The notes under the pieces are model-generated. The model searched no databases and was not told where the DNA came from. It saw only the letters and a list, made by a program, of their open reading frames with translations. From Microbacterium luteolum (GTDB taxonomy: Bacteria; Actinomycetota; Actinomycetes; Actinomycetales; Microbacteriaceae), in assembly GCF_039533965.1 (NCBI RefSeq), contig NZ_BAAAUN010000002.1, forward strand, positions 62,001 through 126,000: a DNA stretch of 64,000 nt, written 5' to 3'. The translations under genes and the position numbers were made by a program. How positions within the stretch are numbered: the stretch's first letter is position 1; every line of letters starts with the position of its first letter. Positions 46,602-54,987 of this stretch are shown one piece after another.

Positions 46602-48526
46602 CGCAGGACCGTCTCTTCCTCTTCTGCGGCCGTGGCGATCGCCACCGGTACCGTCGCCTCGCCGCTGACCGGGTTCCAGCACGCGACCCGGTGGCCCCCG
46701 GTATCGGTCACGAGCTCGGGGTCGCTCTCGCGGCAGACGTCCGTGGCGAGAGGGCAGCGGGCGGCGAAGGCGCATCCCGCCGGGAAGGCGCCGGGAGCCG
46801 GCGGCCGGCCGGGAATCATCTTCAGAGGTGCATCCCGGTCCGCGTCGAGCTCGGGCACGACATCGAGAAGCGCGCGTGTGTACGGGTGCCGGGCACTCGT
46901 GTGCAGCGTCGCCGCGGGAAGGTCCTCGACGATGCGCCCCGCGTACATCACCAGCACACGGTCGCAGGTCTGCGCGACGACCGCGATGTCGTGGCTGATC
47001 AGCAGGATCGCGGCGTCGGTGTCGCGGCGTACACCGGCGAGAAGCTGCAGGACCTGTCGCTGCACCGTGACGTCGAGCGCCGTGGTCGGCTCGTCGGCGA
47101 TGATCAGACGCGGGTGGTTCATGAGGCCCATCGCGATCATCGCGCGCTGGCGCATACCGCCGGAGAACTCGTGCGGGTACTGGCGGGCGCGTCGGGCGGC
47201 CGCGGGCACCCGCACGGACTGGAGGCGCTCGATCGCTCGATCCATCGCCTGCTTCCGCGTGATGTCCTGGTGCTCGGACGCGGCCTCGGCGAGCTGCGAG
47301 CCGATCCTTCTGGTCGGATTGAACGAGGTCATCGGGTCTTGGAAGACCATGGCGAGCGAGGTGCCGAGGAGGCTCCGCACCGCACGGTCGGATGTCGTCA
47401 GCAAAGGGGTGCCGCAGAAGTCCAGCTGCGCGGCCGCAACGTGGCCAGGGCGTTCGATGAGCCGGGCGGCGGCCAGAGCGGTCAGACTCTTGCCGGAGCC
47501 CGATTCGCCGACCACTCCGATCGCTTCGCCGCGCGACACCGTGAACGAGACGCCGCGCACCGGGGTGACCCAGCCGCTGGGTGTCGGGAAGGAGACGCGC
47601 AGGTCGTCGACGAGGAGCACCACGTCGTCGCCGGCGACCTGCGCGTGTCGAGGGGCGCTCGGGAGCGCGAGGGCGGGGAGACGGTGGCGGCGGCGACCCG
47701 AGCGCCCGCCGAGGGCCGCCGCCGCGGTCTCGCCGAGCAGGTTGAACGCGAGTCCGGCGATGACCACGGCCACGGCGGGGCCGAGCGCGGACGCCGGATT
47801 GAGGTAGATGCGGTTCAGGCCTTCGCCCAGCAGCCGACCCCAGTCGTACTCGGGCACCTGCACGCCCAGCCCGAGGAAGGAGAGTCCGGCGAAGGCGAGC
47901 AGCGCCGATCCTGCGGAGACGGTCGCGTTCACGATGAGCGGTTCGCCGATGTTCGGCAGGATGTGCCTGATCAGGATACGGAACCGCGAAACCCCGGCGA
48001 CCCGGGCGGCGTCGATGAAGTCGCGTCCGGCGATCGCGGCGGAGAGGGTCTGGGTGAGCCGCGCGAACTGCGGCGCCATCGCGAAGCCGATCGCGAGTAC
48101 GGCGCCCGTGGACCCCACCCCGAAGATGACCGCGAAGAACAGCGCGAGCAGCAGCCCGGGGAACGCGACGGCGATGTTCACGAAGCCTACGATGGGTCGC
48201 CCGATCCAGCGCGGGAGAACGGAGGGGGCGGTGCCGAGCAGCGTTCCGGCGACGACGCCGATGATCACGGCGATCACGGCGAGGACGACCGAGAGCCGGG
48301 TCGCGACCAGCACCCGTGCGAGCACATCGCGACCGAGGGTGTCTGTGCCCAGCAGGTGGGCGGCACTCGGCCCCTGCGTGATCTCGGTCGGATTCACCTG
48401 CTCGGCCTGAGCGCCCCAGATGATCGGCGCGAAGATCGCGGCGAGCGTGACCAGCAGCACCAGGCTGAGCGCGGTGATGCCGAGCGGTGAGCGGACGATC
48501 CCTGTCCATGCGGTGCGTGCGGACAT
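46598..48526 (-). CDS. Fused ABC permease-ATPase (DppC-DppD)
   Basis: A 642-residue fusion. Residues 1-285 are a DppC permease with five or six TM helices, HLLGTDTLGRDVLARVLVATRLSV and an EAA loop near residue 165. A basic linker (GRSGRRRHRLPAL) follows, then a DppD ATPase (about 310-642) with GESGSGKS, FSGGMRQRAMIAMGL, LIIADEPTTALD and a cysteine pair, GCAFAARCPLATDVC. The permease and its motor are therefore covalently joined. ATG 48526 gives better spacing from GGGAGG than ATG 48529. Confidence 0.92.
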   Translation of the reverse strand: MSARTAWTGIVRSPLGITALSLVLLVTLAAIFAPIIWGAQAEQVNPTEITQGPSAAHLLGTDTLGRDVLARVLVATRLSVVLAVIAVIIGVVAGTLLGTAPSVLPRWIGRPIVGFVNIAVAFPGLLLALFFAVIFGVGSTGAVLAIGFAMAPQFARLTQTLSAAIAGRDFIDAARVAGVSRFRILIRHILPNIGEPLIVNATVSAGSALLAFAGLSFLGLGVQVPEYDWGRLLGEGLNRIYLNPASALGPAVAVVIAGLAFNLLGETAAAALGGRSGRRRHRLPALALPSAPRHAQVAGDDVVLLVDDLRVSFPTPSGWVTPVRGVSFTVSRGEAIGVVGESGSGKSLTALAAARLIERPGHVAAAQLDFCGTPLLTTSDRAVRSLLGTSLAMVFQDPMTSFNPTRRIGSQLAEAASEHQDITRKQAMDRAIERLQSVRVPAAARRARQYPHEFSGGMRQRAMIAMGLMNHPRLIIADEPTTALDVTVQRQVLQLLAGVRRDTDAAILLISHDIAVVAQTCDRVLVMYAGRIVEDLPAATLHTSARHPYTRALLDVVPELDADRDAPLKMIPGRPPAPGAFPAGCAFAARCPLATDVCRESDPELVTDTGGHRVACWNPVSGEATVPVAIATAAEEEETVLR

Positions 48527-49524
48527 CATGCCTCCCGGATGGTGGAGCGAGGGTCGAGGAGCGCGAGGATCACGTCGATCACCAGATTCACGATGAGGAC
48601 GCCGATGCCGTAGACGAGGACGATCCCCTGGACGACCGAGTAGTCCTTGGTCAGGATCGACTGCACGATCATGGTGCCGAGGCCCGGCCAGGCGAAGACG
48701 TTCTCGACCAGCACGGTGCCGGCGACCATGCCCGTCAGCAGCAGTCCGGTGAGGGTGAGAGTCGCAGTCATGGCGTTCGGCAGCGCGTGGCGCGAGTAGA
48801 TCCGGCGTGGCGCGAGTCGCTTGGCCCGGGCGGTGCGGATGAAGTCCTGGTTGAGGACGGAAAGCACCTCGACCCGGATGATGCGCGAGAACACCGCGAT
48901 CGGTGCGACCGAGAGGGCGATCACCGGGAGCACGAGGGCGAACGGGGCGGTGTTGCCGGCGATGGGGAACCAGCCGAGCGACACCGCGAAGACGTAGACG
49001 AGGCCGACGGCGAGGAGGAACTCGGGGATCGCGGCGAGGATCACCGATCCGGTCGCGAAGGCCAGCTCCAGGCCGCGACGCCGGCCGCCGCGGGTCGCGA
49101 CGGCCATCGTCACCCCGAGAGGGACGGAGACCAGCAGCACCAGCACGACCGCGAGCAGAGCGAGCTGCAGAGTCGCAGGCAGCCGGGTGGTGATGATGTC
49201 GGCGACCGGCTGGCCGGTGATCATGGACGTGCCCATGTCGCCGGTGAACAGGCCGCCGATGTAGCGGAGATACTGCACGAAGAGCGGCTCATCGAGCCCG
49301 AGCGCGGCGCGGCGCGCCTCGACGAGCTCCACCGGAGCGTTCATCCCGAGCGCAGCGCGGACCGGGTCGCCCGGCACCAGGTGGATCATGAGGAAGGCAG
49401 CCGTGACCAGCACCCACACCGACAGCACGAACTGCCCGCCGCGCCGGACCAGGAAGGACACCCAGGGGTTGTCCGACCGTGCGGATCTGATCAGTATCGC
49501 CTGCGTGGCGGTGGTGCTGGCCAT
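48526..49524 (-). CDS. Peptide ABC transporter permease (DppB-type)
   Basis: A 332-residue DppB permease with about six TM helices. LVTAAFLMIHLVPGDPVRAALG lies near residue 45, and the EAA region NQDFIRTARAKRLAPRRIYSRHALPNAMTATLTLTG near residue 230. It partners the DppC half of the next gene, which it overlaps by 1 bp. Confidence 0.93.
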   Translation of the reverse strand: MASTTATQAILIRSARSDNPWVSFLVRRGGQFVLSVWVLVTAAFLMIHLVPGDPVRAALGMNAPVELVEARRAALGLDEPLFVQYLRYIGGLFTGDMGTSMITGQPVADIITTRLPATLQLALLAVVLVLLVSVPLGVTMAVATRGGRRRGLELAFATGSVILAAIPEFLLAVGLVYVFAVSLGWFPIAGNTAPFALVLPVIALSVAPIAVFSRIIRVEVLSVLNQDFIRTARAKRLAPRRIYSRHALPNAMTATLTLTGLLLTGMVAGTVLVENVFAWPGLGTMIVQSILTKDYSVVQGIVLVYGIGVLIVNLVIDVILALLDPRSTIREA

Positions 49525-49546
49525 CGGCTGCCTCCGGCTCTCGGGT

Positions 49547-51142
49547 CTACTCGTACATGCGGATCGAGGCGGGGTCGATGCCGTCGCCCTCGGTGAAGGT
49601 CGCCTTGTTGCCGAACGTTGTCAGGACGTTGTTGGCGTAGGGGACCACGGACAACGAGGAGAACAGCGCCTGCTCGGCGGCACCCCACTCTTCGCATCCG
49701 TCGGTGCCCGGCTTCGAGGATGCCGATGTGACGGCCGCCGAGTACTCGTCGTTGACGATCGAGGCGAAGTTCGTTCCCTCGGGTGGGGTCGGGCCGGAAT
49801 AGAACGGCACGAGCATGCTGGGCAGTGAGACGCCGAGCGGCACGGCGGAGACATCCCAGTCACCCGTCGCGAAAAGCGTCTCGCTCACCGAGGGGCCGTC
49901 GAGGGTCTTGATGGTCACGGCGACGCCGAGCGTCTTCCATGATGCCTGCATCAGCTCCGCGGCGGCGCTGCCTCCGTTGCCGAGGGTGGTCGGAGTCACC
50001 AGAGTGATCTCCATGGCGACGCCGTCCTTCTCCCGGATCCCGTCGGAGCCGACCTCCCAGCCGGCGTCGTCCAGGCTCGCCGCGGCCGTCTTCTCGTCGA
50101 ACTCCGGCAGGAGGCCGTCGACGACGTCAGCCTGACAGGGGTTCGGGGCGATCGTCACGAGGCTCTTCGCCTCGGTGCCTTCACCTCCGGTGAGCACCTG
50201 ACGGAGCTGACCGAGGTCGAGGGCTTGCACAAGCGCCTCCCGGACCGCCTGGTCGGCGCCCGGGCGTCCCTCTGCCTGGTTGAAGAACAGCTGCCCGGCG
50301 GCGAGCGGCAGCTCGGAGACGAAGAGGCCGGCGTCGCGGAGCCGCTGCCGGTCGGGTCCGAGGACGAGTGCGGCGTTGACCTCGCCGGACACCACGAGGT
50401 TCGCGGCGGTGGTCTCGTTCGGGATCACGCGGTAGATCACGGTCTCGGGAAGGCCCGGCTGCTTCGGGTCCCAGTCACCGGGCCCCCAGGTGAAGTCGTC
50501 GCGACGGGTGAGCGTGTACTGGCTGTTCGGGATGCTCTCGGACAGGGTGAACATCCCCGTCGCGCCCTCGCCGGCGGCGCGGGCGTCCGCGTCGTCCACG
50601 ACGGTGCCGCAGACGATCGAGATGCTGCCGATGTTCTGCAGCAGGAATGCGTCGGGCCGCCCACTCGTCACCGTGACGGTGCCCGCCGCGTCGTCGCCGA
50701 CCGCCTTCGTCCCCGGCTGCACCTGGAGGCCGGCCAGGGGAGACCCGTTCGCCGGATCGCCGATGTAGTCGATGTTGCGCGCGACATCGGTCGCCGTGAG
50801 AGGCGTGCCGTCTTCGCAGGTGATGCCGTCGCGCAATGTGAAGACGGCGCCCTCGGTGTCGGCCTCCCACTCCGCTGCGAGTCCCGGGAGCACGTCGCCG
50901 TCGTTCTGCACCTCGACGAGACGCGAGTACAGGTAGCGGTCGATCTGCCTCGCTGCACCCATGGTCGTGGTGAACGGATCGAGGGTGCCCGGGTCTGTGG
51001 CCATCACCGCGGTGAACGTCTTGCCGTCGGCGAGCACCCCGTCGGTGCTGTCACCTCCACCGGGAGGGGCGCCGGCGGCGCAGGATGTCAGGGCGAGGGC
51101 CGTCACGCCGATCAGCGCGATCAGCGGGGTACGAGAACGCAT
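49547..51142 (-). CDS. Peptide ABC transporter substrate-binding lipoprotein
   Basis: A 531-residue SBP_bac_5 protein. The signal peptide MRSRTPLIALIGVTALALTSC ends in a lipobox with the lipidated Cys at 21, followed by a Gly/Ser-rich tether. The binding domain has KTFTAVMATDPGTLDPF, GLAAEWEADTEGAVFTLRDGI and a typical GATGMFTLSESIPNSQ stretch. It delivers peptides, or D-amino-acid-containing fragments, to the permeases coded just downstream. Tandem 13-bp repeats lie in its 5' region. Confidence 0.92.
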   Translation of the reverse strand: MRSRTPLIALIGVTALALTSCAAGAPPGGGDSTDGVLADGKTFTAVMATDPGTLDPFTTTMGAARQIDRYLYSRLVEVQNDGDVLPGLAAEWEADTEGAVFTLRDGITCEDGTPLTATDVARNIDYIGDPANGSPLAGLQVQPGTKAVGDDAAGTVTVTSGRPDAFLLQNIGSISIVCGTVVDDADARAAGEGATGMFTLSESIPNSQYTLTRRDDFTWGPGDWDPKQPGLPETVIYRVIPNETTAANLVVSGEVNAALVLGPDRQRLRDAGLFVSELPLAAGQLFFNQAEGRPGADQAVREALVQALDLGQLRQVLTGGEGTEAKSLVTIAPNPCQADVVDGLLPEFDEKTAAASLDDAGWEVGSDGIREKDGVAMEITLVTPTTLGNGGSAAAELMQASWKTLGVAVTIKTLDGPSVSETLFATGDWDVSAVPLGVSLPSMLVPFYSGPTPPEGTNFASIVNDEYSAAVTSASSKPGTDGCEEWGAAEQALFSSLSVVPYANNVLTTFGNKATFTEGDGIDPASIRMYE

Positions 51143-51164
51143 CAGAAGCCTCCAGCAGTGTTCG

Positions 51165-51204
51165 GGATGGTGCAGGTGGATGGTGCAGGTGGATGGTGCA
51201 AGGT
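51165..51204 (-). repeat. Tandem 13-bp repeat upstream of the substrate-binding protein
   Basis: Three consecutive copies of GGATGGTGCAGGT, the last with one extra A. They lie in the 77-bp gap between the class A-fold hydrolase and the SBP gene, in the region that would be the SBP 5' UTR. Confidence 0.85.
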
Positions 51205-51219
51205 GGGGGTCGGTGTGGG

Positions 51220-52131
51220 TCAGAGTGCGCGCAGGTGCTCGATGGCCGCGAAGCCTGCGAGGCCGATCGACGCATCCACGCGTGGCTGCCGCTCGGCGAG
51301 CGACGCGGCGCGCGTGAACACGGCCACCGCGTACTGGCGGCCGTCGGGATAGGTCACGACTCCGGCTTCGTTGCGCCAGGTGGGCAGCGTTCCGGTCTTC
51401 GCCGCGATGCGCACATCGGACGGGAAGCCCGAACTCAGCCGGTGCGGCCAGATCTGCTGCGCCATGATGTCGCGGGCCTGACGGCAGGCTTCGGCCGACG
51501 CCGCGGTGTCGGTCCAGAGTGCGTTGAGCAGCGTCGTGAGGTCGCGCGGAGTGGAGTGCGAGGTGCGCAGGGGGTGCACCGCGTCCAGCGCGAGGATCTG
51601 CTCCGCGGTCGCGCCCTCGAACAGCACATCCAGGTCGCTGTCGGCATCGCCGTCCAGATCGGCGATCACCGAGGCGAACAGGTCTTCGCAGCATCCCACG
51701 AGGCGTGTGTGCCGCAGCCCCAGATCGGCGATGACCCGGTCGACCGCTGCCGCACCGAGACGGTGATACACGACGTCGGTGGCAGCGTTGTCGCTCATGG
51801 TCATCATGTTCTGTGCGAGATCGCGCCAGCTGGCTTCGACGTCGTCCGAGAATCCGGCTGTGCCCACTCCGCCGATGCGGTAGCGCGCCGTCACGGTCGT
51901 GCGCTCCTTCGGATCGAGTTCGCCGGCGGCGACCGCTCGGACGTAGGCCGTGAGCACGAGGATCTTGAAGACCGACGCGAGTACGACGGGCTCGTCGGCG
52001 CCGACGTTCACCTCCTGACCGCCCTCGACGCCAATCTCGCGTGCATGCAGGAAGCCCGCTGCACCCGCATCCGCGAAGATCTCCGCGATCTCCGAGTCGG
52101 TATCCGTCTCGACGACCGTCACGGCGGTCAT
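51220..52131 (-). CDS. Cytoplasmic class A beta-lactamase-fold serine hydrolase
   Basis: A 303-residue penicillin-binding-fold enzyme. Visible motifs are SVFK (nucleophile Ser about 54), MSDNA (about 112) and AKTGT (about 245), i.e. the SxxK, SDN and KTG set of class A enzymes. The omega-loop Glu motif is not obvious. There is no signal peptide, so an antibiotic-resistance role in the cell envelope is unlikely. It lies between a peptide SBP and an S12 hydrolase, which suggests D-peptide or amide hydrolysis in the cytoplasm. It overlaps the upstream gene by 4 bp. Confidence 0.85.
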   Translation of the reverse strand: MTAVTVVETDTDSEIAEIFADAGAAGFLHAREIGVEGGQEVNVGADEPVVLASVFKILVLTAYVRAVAAGELDPKERTTVTARYRIGGVGTAGFSDDVEASWRDLAQNMMTMSDNAATDVVYHRLGAAAVDRVIADLGLRHTRLVGCCEDLFASVIADLDGDADSDLDVLFEGATAEQILALDAVHPLRTSHSTPRDLTTLLNALWTDTAASAEACRQARDIMAQQIWPHRLSSGFPSDVRIAAKTGTLPTWRNEAGVVTYPDGRQYAVAVFTRAASLAERQPRVDASIGLAGFAAIEHLRAL

Positions 52132-53516
52132 GCGCCGACCCGGCGGTCAGCGCGTCCTGTGTGCAGGTACAGAGCGCGGCCGCTGCCGTCATCGCCGACG
52201 AACGCGTGCGGCATGTGCATGCCGTGCTGCTTCTCGCGGGGGAGGAGGGTGTCGGCGGTCCAGCCGACGAGCTCGACGGGCTCGGGGGCCGGGCCGAGCT
52301 CGGCGAAGATGCCCTTCATGGTGCGCTCGAGCCAGATGCGGCCGTCGTCGTCGACCCGCACGGTCGAATCCGAGACCGATGACGAGTAGGTTCCGAGGAT
52401 CCGTTCGACGTCGACCGCGACCGGAGTCTCCGGGATCGAGGGGAGCGCGGGCATGGTGACGCCGGCGAGGGCGGCGAGGACCTTCGAGGTGATCGCGTGG
52501 TAAGCGTCGACGGTCCGCCCGCCGTTCGTGAGGACCGCCACCGCGACTCCCGCGGAGGGGACCATCCGCAGGAAGGCGTTCTGGCCGATCGTGCCTCCGT
52601 CGTGGCCGATCACGGGCCCGCCGTTCCAGTCGAAGATCTCCCAGCCGAGGCCCCACGCGTCGCCCATGACACCGAGCTCGGGAAGGTCGACCTGTCGCTC
52701 CTGCATCGCCAGGACGCTCTTCTCGGAGAGCACGCGGGTCCCGTCAGCGGCGACGCCGCCGTCCAGGTGCATGCGGGCGTAGCTCACGAGGTCGCGCGCC
52801 GTCATCGCGAGCATCGAACCGGCGGGGGCGTTCGAGCGCACGAGGCTCCACACGGGTGCAGGAACCGGCTCATCGCTGCCCTCGGCTGGTATGTGCCCGA
52901 GCGCGGCGCGGAACATGATCGCCTCGGCGGCCGTCGTGGCCACGTGGGTGAGTCCCAGCGGAGCGGCGAGGTGCGTTCGCAGCGCCTGGTCGTACGACGT
53001 GCCGCGCAGCACCTCGATGATGCGACCGAGTACGACGAATGCGGCGTTGTTGTACGAGAAGCGCTCGCCGGGGGCGAAGAGCTGCGGTGCGTCGGCGATC
53101 GTGGCGAGGTACTTCTCTACCGCGTCGTCGCCGACCCCGGTGTCGTTGAACAGGTCGCCCTCGAAGCCGCTCACGTGGCTCAGCAGCTGCCGAGCGGTGA
53201 TCGCGGTCGCCGCGGCGTCGTCGCCGATCGCGAACGCGGGAACGCTGTCGCGGACGGGGGCGTCGATGTCGAGCAGTCCCTCGTCGACGAGCTGCATGAT
53301 GAGCGTCGCGGTCCAGGTCTTGGTGATCGACCCGATCTGGAAGAGCGAGTCCTCGTCGGCCTCGACGCCGGTGTTGCGGTTCAAGATGCCTGCGGCGGTG
53401 GTGAAGATCTCGCCATCTGCCAGGATCGCGACGGATGCCGCGGGGATGTGCGCGTCGGCGAGCATCGCGGGAAGATTCTCTCGAACCCAGCTGCCGATTT
53501 CATTCAGGTCGGACAC
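52128..53516 (-). CDS. S12-family serine hydrolase (D-aminopeptidase/class C-like)
   Basis: A 462-residue S12 enzyme. QIGSITKTWTA carries SxxK (Ser about 62), RFSYNNAAFV the YxN (about 155) and VIGHDGGTIGQ the third motif (about 305). A C-terminal beta domain follows. It has strong similarity, by eye, to the S12 half of the S9-S12 fusion, so the two probably arose by duplication. No signal peptide. GTG start with AAGAGGAG about 5 bp upstream; a probable internal promoter precedes it. Confidence 0.88.
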   Translation of the reverse strand: MSDLNEIGSWVRENLPAMLADAHIPAASVAILADGEIFTTAAGILNRNTGVEADEDSLFQIGSITKTWTATLIMQLVDEGLLDIDAPVRDSVPAFAIGDDAAATAITARQLLSHVSGFEGDLFNDTGVGDDAVEKYLATIADAPQLFAPGERFSYNNAAFVVLGRIIEVLRGTSYDQALRTHLAAPLGLTHVATTAAEAIMFRAALGHIPAEGSDEPVPAPVWSLVRSNAPAGSMLAMTARDLVSYARMHLDGGVAADGTRVLSEKSVLAMQERQVDLPELGVMGDAWGLGWEIFDWNGGPVIGHDGGTIGQNAFLRMVPSAGVAVAVLTNGGRTVDAYHAITSKVLAALAGVTMPALPSIPETPVAVDVERILGTYSSSVSDSTVRVDDDGRIWLERTMKGIFAELGPAPEPVELVGWTADTLLPREKQHGMHMPHAFVGDDGSGRALYLHTGRADRRVGA

Positions 53517-53551
53517 GTGCGCTCCTCTTGGTCGATTGGGCCGTCGTCGTG

Positions 53552-53598
53552 GAGGCGACGGCGATGGGGCCGAGACTATTCGCGTGCTCCGTCGCCTC
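53552..53598 (-). promoter_or_regulatory. Internal promoter inside an inverted repeat
   Basis: The perfect inverted repeat GAGGCGACGG (53552-53561) / CCGTCGCCTC (53589-53598) encloses a minus-strand -10, TAGTCT (53573-53578). It lies in the only sizeable gap (142 bp) within the block and would drive the genes from 53516 downward. Confidence 0.5.
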
Positions 53599-53626
53599 GT
53601 TGGTGCCCGGCGACGAGACTTGCGCA

Positions 53627-53652
53627 GACCTTGGTGCGTTCGGACGAAGGTC
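53627..53652 (-). terminator. Weak hairpin after the third serine hydrolase
   Basis: GACCTT (53627-53632) and AAGGTC (53647-53652) can form a 6-bp stem with a 14-nt loop just downstream of the stop codon at 53659. It could partly separate the two halves of the block. Confidence 0.35.
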
Positions 53653-53658
53653 CGCAGG

Positions 53659-54987
53659 TCAGCGCCGACGGACCGCGCGCAGACCCAGGTGCAGCAGTTC
53701 CGGGCCGCCTTCCGAGGGGTCGAGCGTGCGGCCGACGGCCTGATCGTCGTCGGTGATGAGTGCGCCGTCGGCGCGCACCCGAAGCCGCATCGGCGGACGG
53801 GGAGGGATGCCGAGCGCGATGATGTGCGGCGAGAACACCATCGCGAACTCGAGCGCGTCGCCGACTCTGGTCACGTCGTAGTGCCACTGACCGGCGTCGT
53901 AGGTGCCGGTCAGCTCGTCGAGCATGTCGGGCGACCGCAGCTCCATCCCGGCTGATGTCGTCGAGACGCCCCGCAGGTGCTCGAAGCACCAGTCGACGAT
54001 CCGCGAGCCCAGGGCCTTTCCGCCGCCGCTGTTGGTGAGCACCGTGATGGCGAGGTCGTGGTCCGGCGCGAACAGGAACTCGCTGATCTGGATGTCGGCG
54101 ATGTTGCCGCCGTGCATGACGACTCGGGCTTCGCCGCGATGCGTGAGCAGCCAGGGGTAGCCGATGGCTTCGACGGGCGGTCCGGCGCTCAGCTGCGGCT
54201 GCTGCATGCGCAGGCGCGTGGCCTCGCCGACGAGAGCGCTGCCCCCGGTCTCGCCGCGCAGGTGGAAGCGCGCGTAGCGGAGCTGGTCGCCCACGGAGGA
54301 GACGATCCCGCCTTCGGCGTTCATGTCGCGGGTGATCCCCCAGAGGGGGAAGGGGACGATCGTCCCGTCCGCACCGGGCACATGCCCGACGGCGTGCGGG
54401 CGGGTGATCACGTCCCACGGGAAGAAGAAGGTCTCGGTCATGCCCAGCGGGTCGAGCACGATGCGCTGCACCGCCTGCTCGAAGGTCTCGCCGGTCACGA
54501 CCTCGATGACGCGCCCGAGCAGACGCATCCCGGCGTTGCTGTACGAGGCGATGGTGCCGGGGGCGAAGAACTGGGGGAGGGATCCGTAGGTCGCGATGTT
54601 CCGCGCGAGCGCGTCGTCGCCCCACCCCGGCAGCTCGTCCGCATCGCCGAGGAAGCCGCCGGAGTGCGTGAGGAGGTGCCGGATGCGCAGGCTCTGCACC
54701 GCGGTCTCGTCCGCGAGACGCAGGTCCGGGAGCACGTCGATCACCCGGGTGTCGAGCTCGAGCAGCCCGTTCTCGATCAGGTGCATCGCGACCGTCCCGG
54801 TGAACGTCTTCGAGGTCGATCCGATCTGGAAGAGCGTGTCCTCCGTCACCGGGGCGCCGGTGTCGGCGGCGGCGACGCCGGTCGTCAGCACATGCTCCTG
54901 ATCGCCGTCGATGATTCCGATCACGGCGCCGGGAACGCCGAGTTCGCGGGCGCTCTCGTCGAGCAGGGCCTGCAGGTCGCCGTTCAT
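53659..54987 (-). CDS. S12-family serine hydrolase (beta-lactamase/D-aminopeptidase-like)
   Basis: A 442-residue S12 enzyme. It has QIGSTSKTFTGTV (SxxK, Ser about 57), IASYSNAGMRLLG (YxN, about 150) and VVMHGGNIADIQ (HGG in place of HDG, about 291). It lacks a signal peptide and is more distant from the other two S12 domains. Its stop lies next to the gap with the internal promoter. ATG 54987 has better spacing from GAGGAG than ATG 54990. Confidence 0.87.
   Translation of the reverse strand: MNGDLQALLDESARELGVPGAVIGIIDGDQEHVLTTGVAAADTGAPVTEDTLFQIGSTSKTFTGTVAMHLIENGLLELDTRVIDVLPDLRLADETAVQSLRIRHLLTHSGGFLGDADELPGWGDDALARNIATYGSLPQFFAPGTIASYSNAGMRLLGRVIEVVTGETFEQAVQRIVLDPLGMTETFFFPWDVITRPHAVGHVPGADGTIVPFPLWGITRDMNAEGGIVSSVGDQLRYARFHLRGETGGSALVGEATRLRMQQPQLSAGPPVEAIGYPWLLTHRGEARVVMHGGNIADIQISEFLFAPDHDLAITVLTNSGGGKALGSRIVDWCFEHLRGVSTTSAGMELRSPDMLDELTGTYDAGQWHYDVTRVGDALEFAMVFSPHIIALGIPPRPPMRLRVRADGALITDDDQAVGRTLDPSEGGPELLHLGLRAVRRR

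Noticed and set aside
51165..51204. CRISPR-like repeat
   Set aside because: The copies are directly tandem with no spacers and there are no cas genes.
51220..54987. Antibiotic-resistance beta-lactamases
   Set aside because: The proteins lack signal peptides, lie among peptide-catabolism genes, and the S12 types are closer to D-peptidase-like enzymes.
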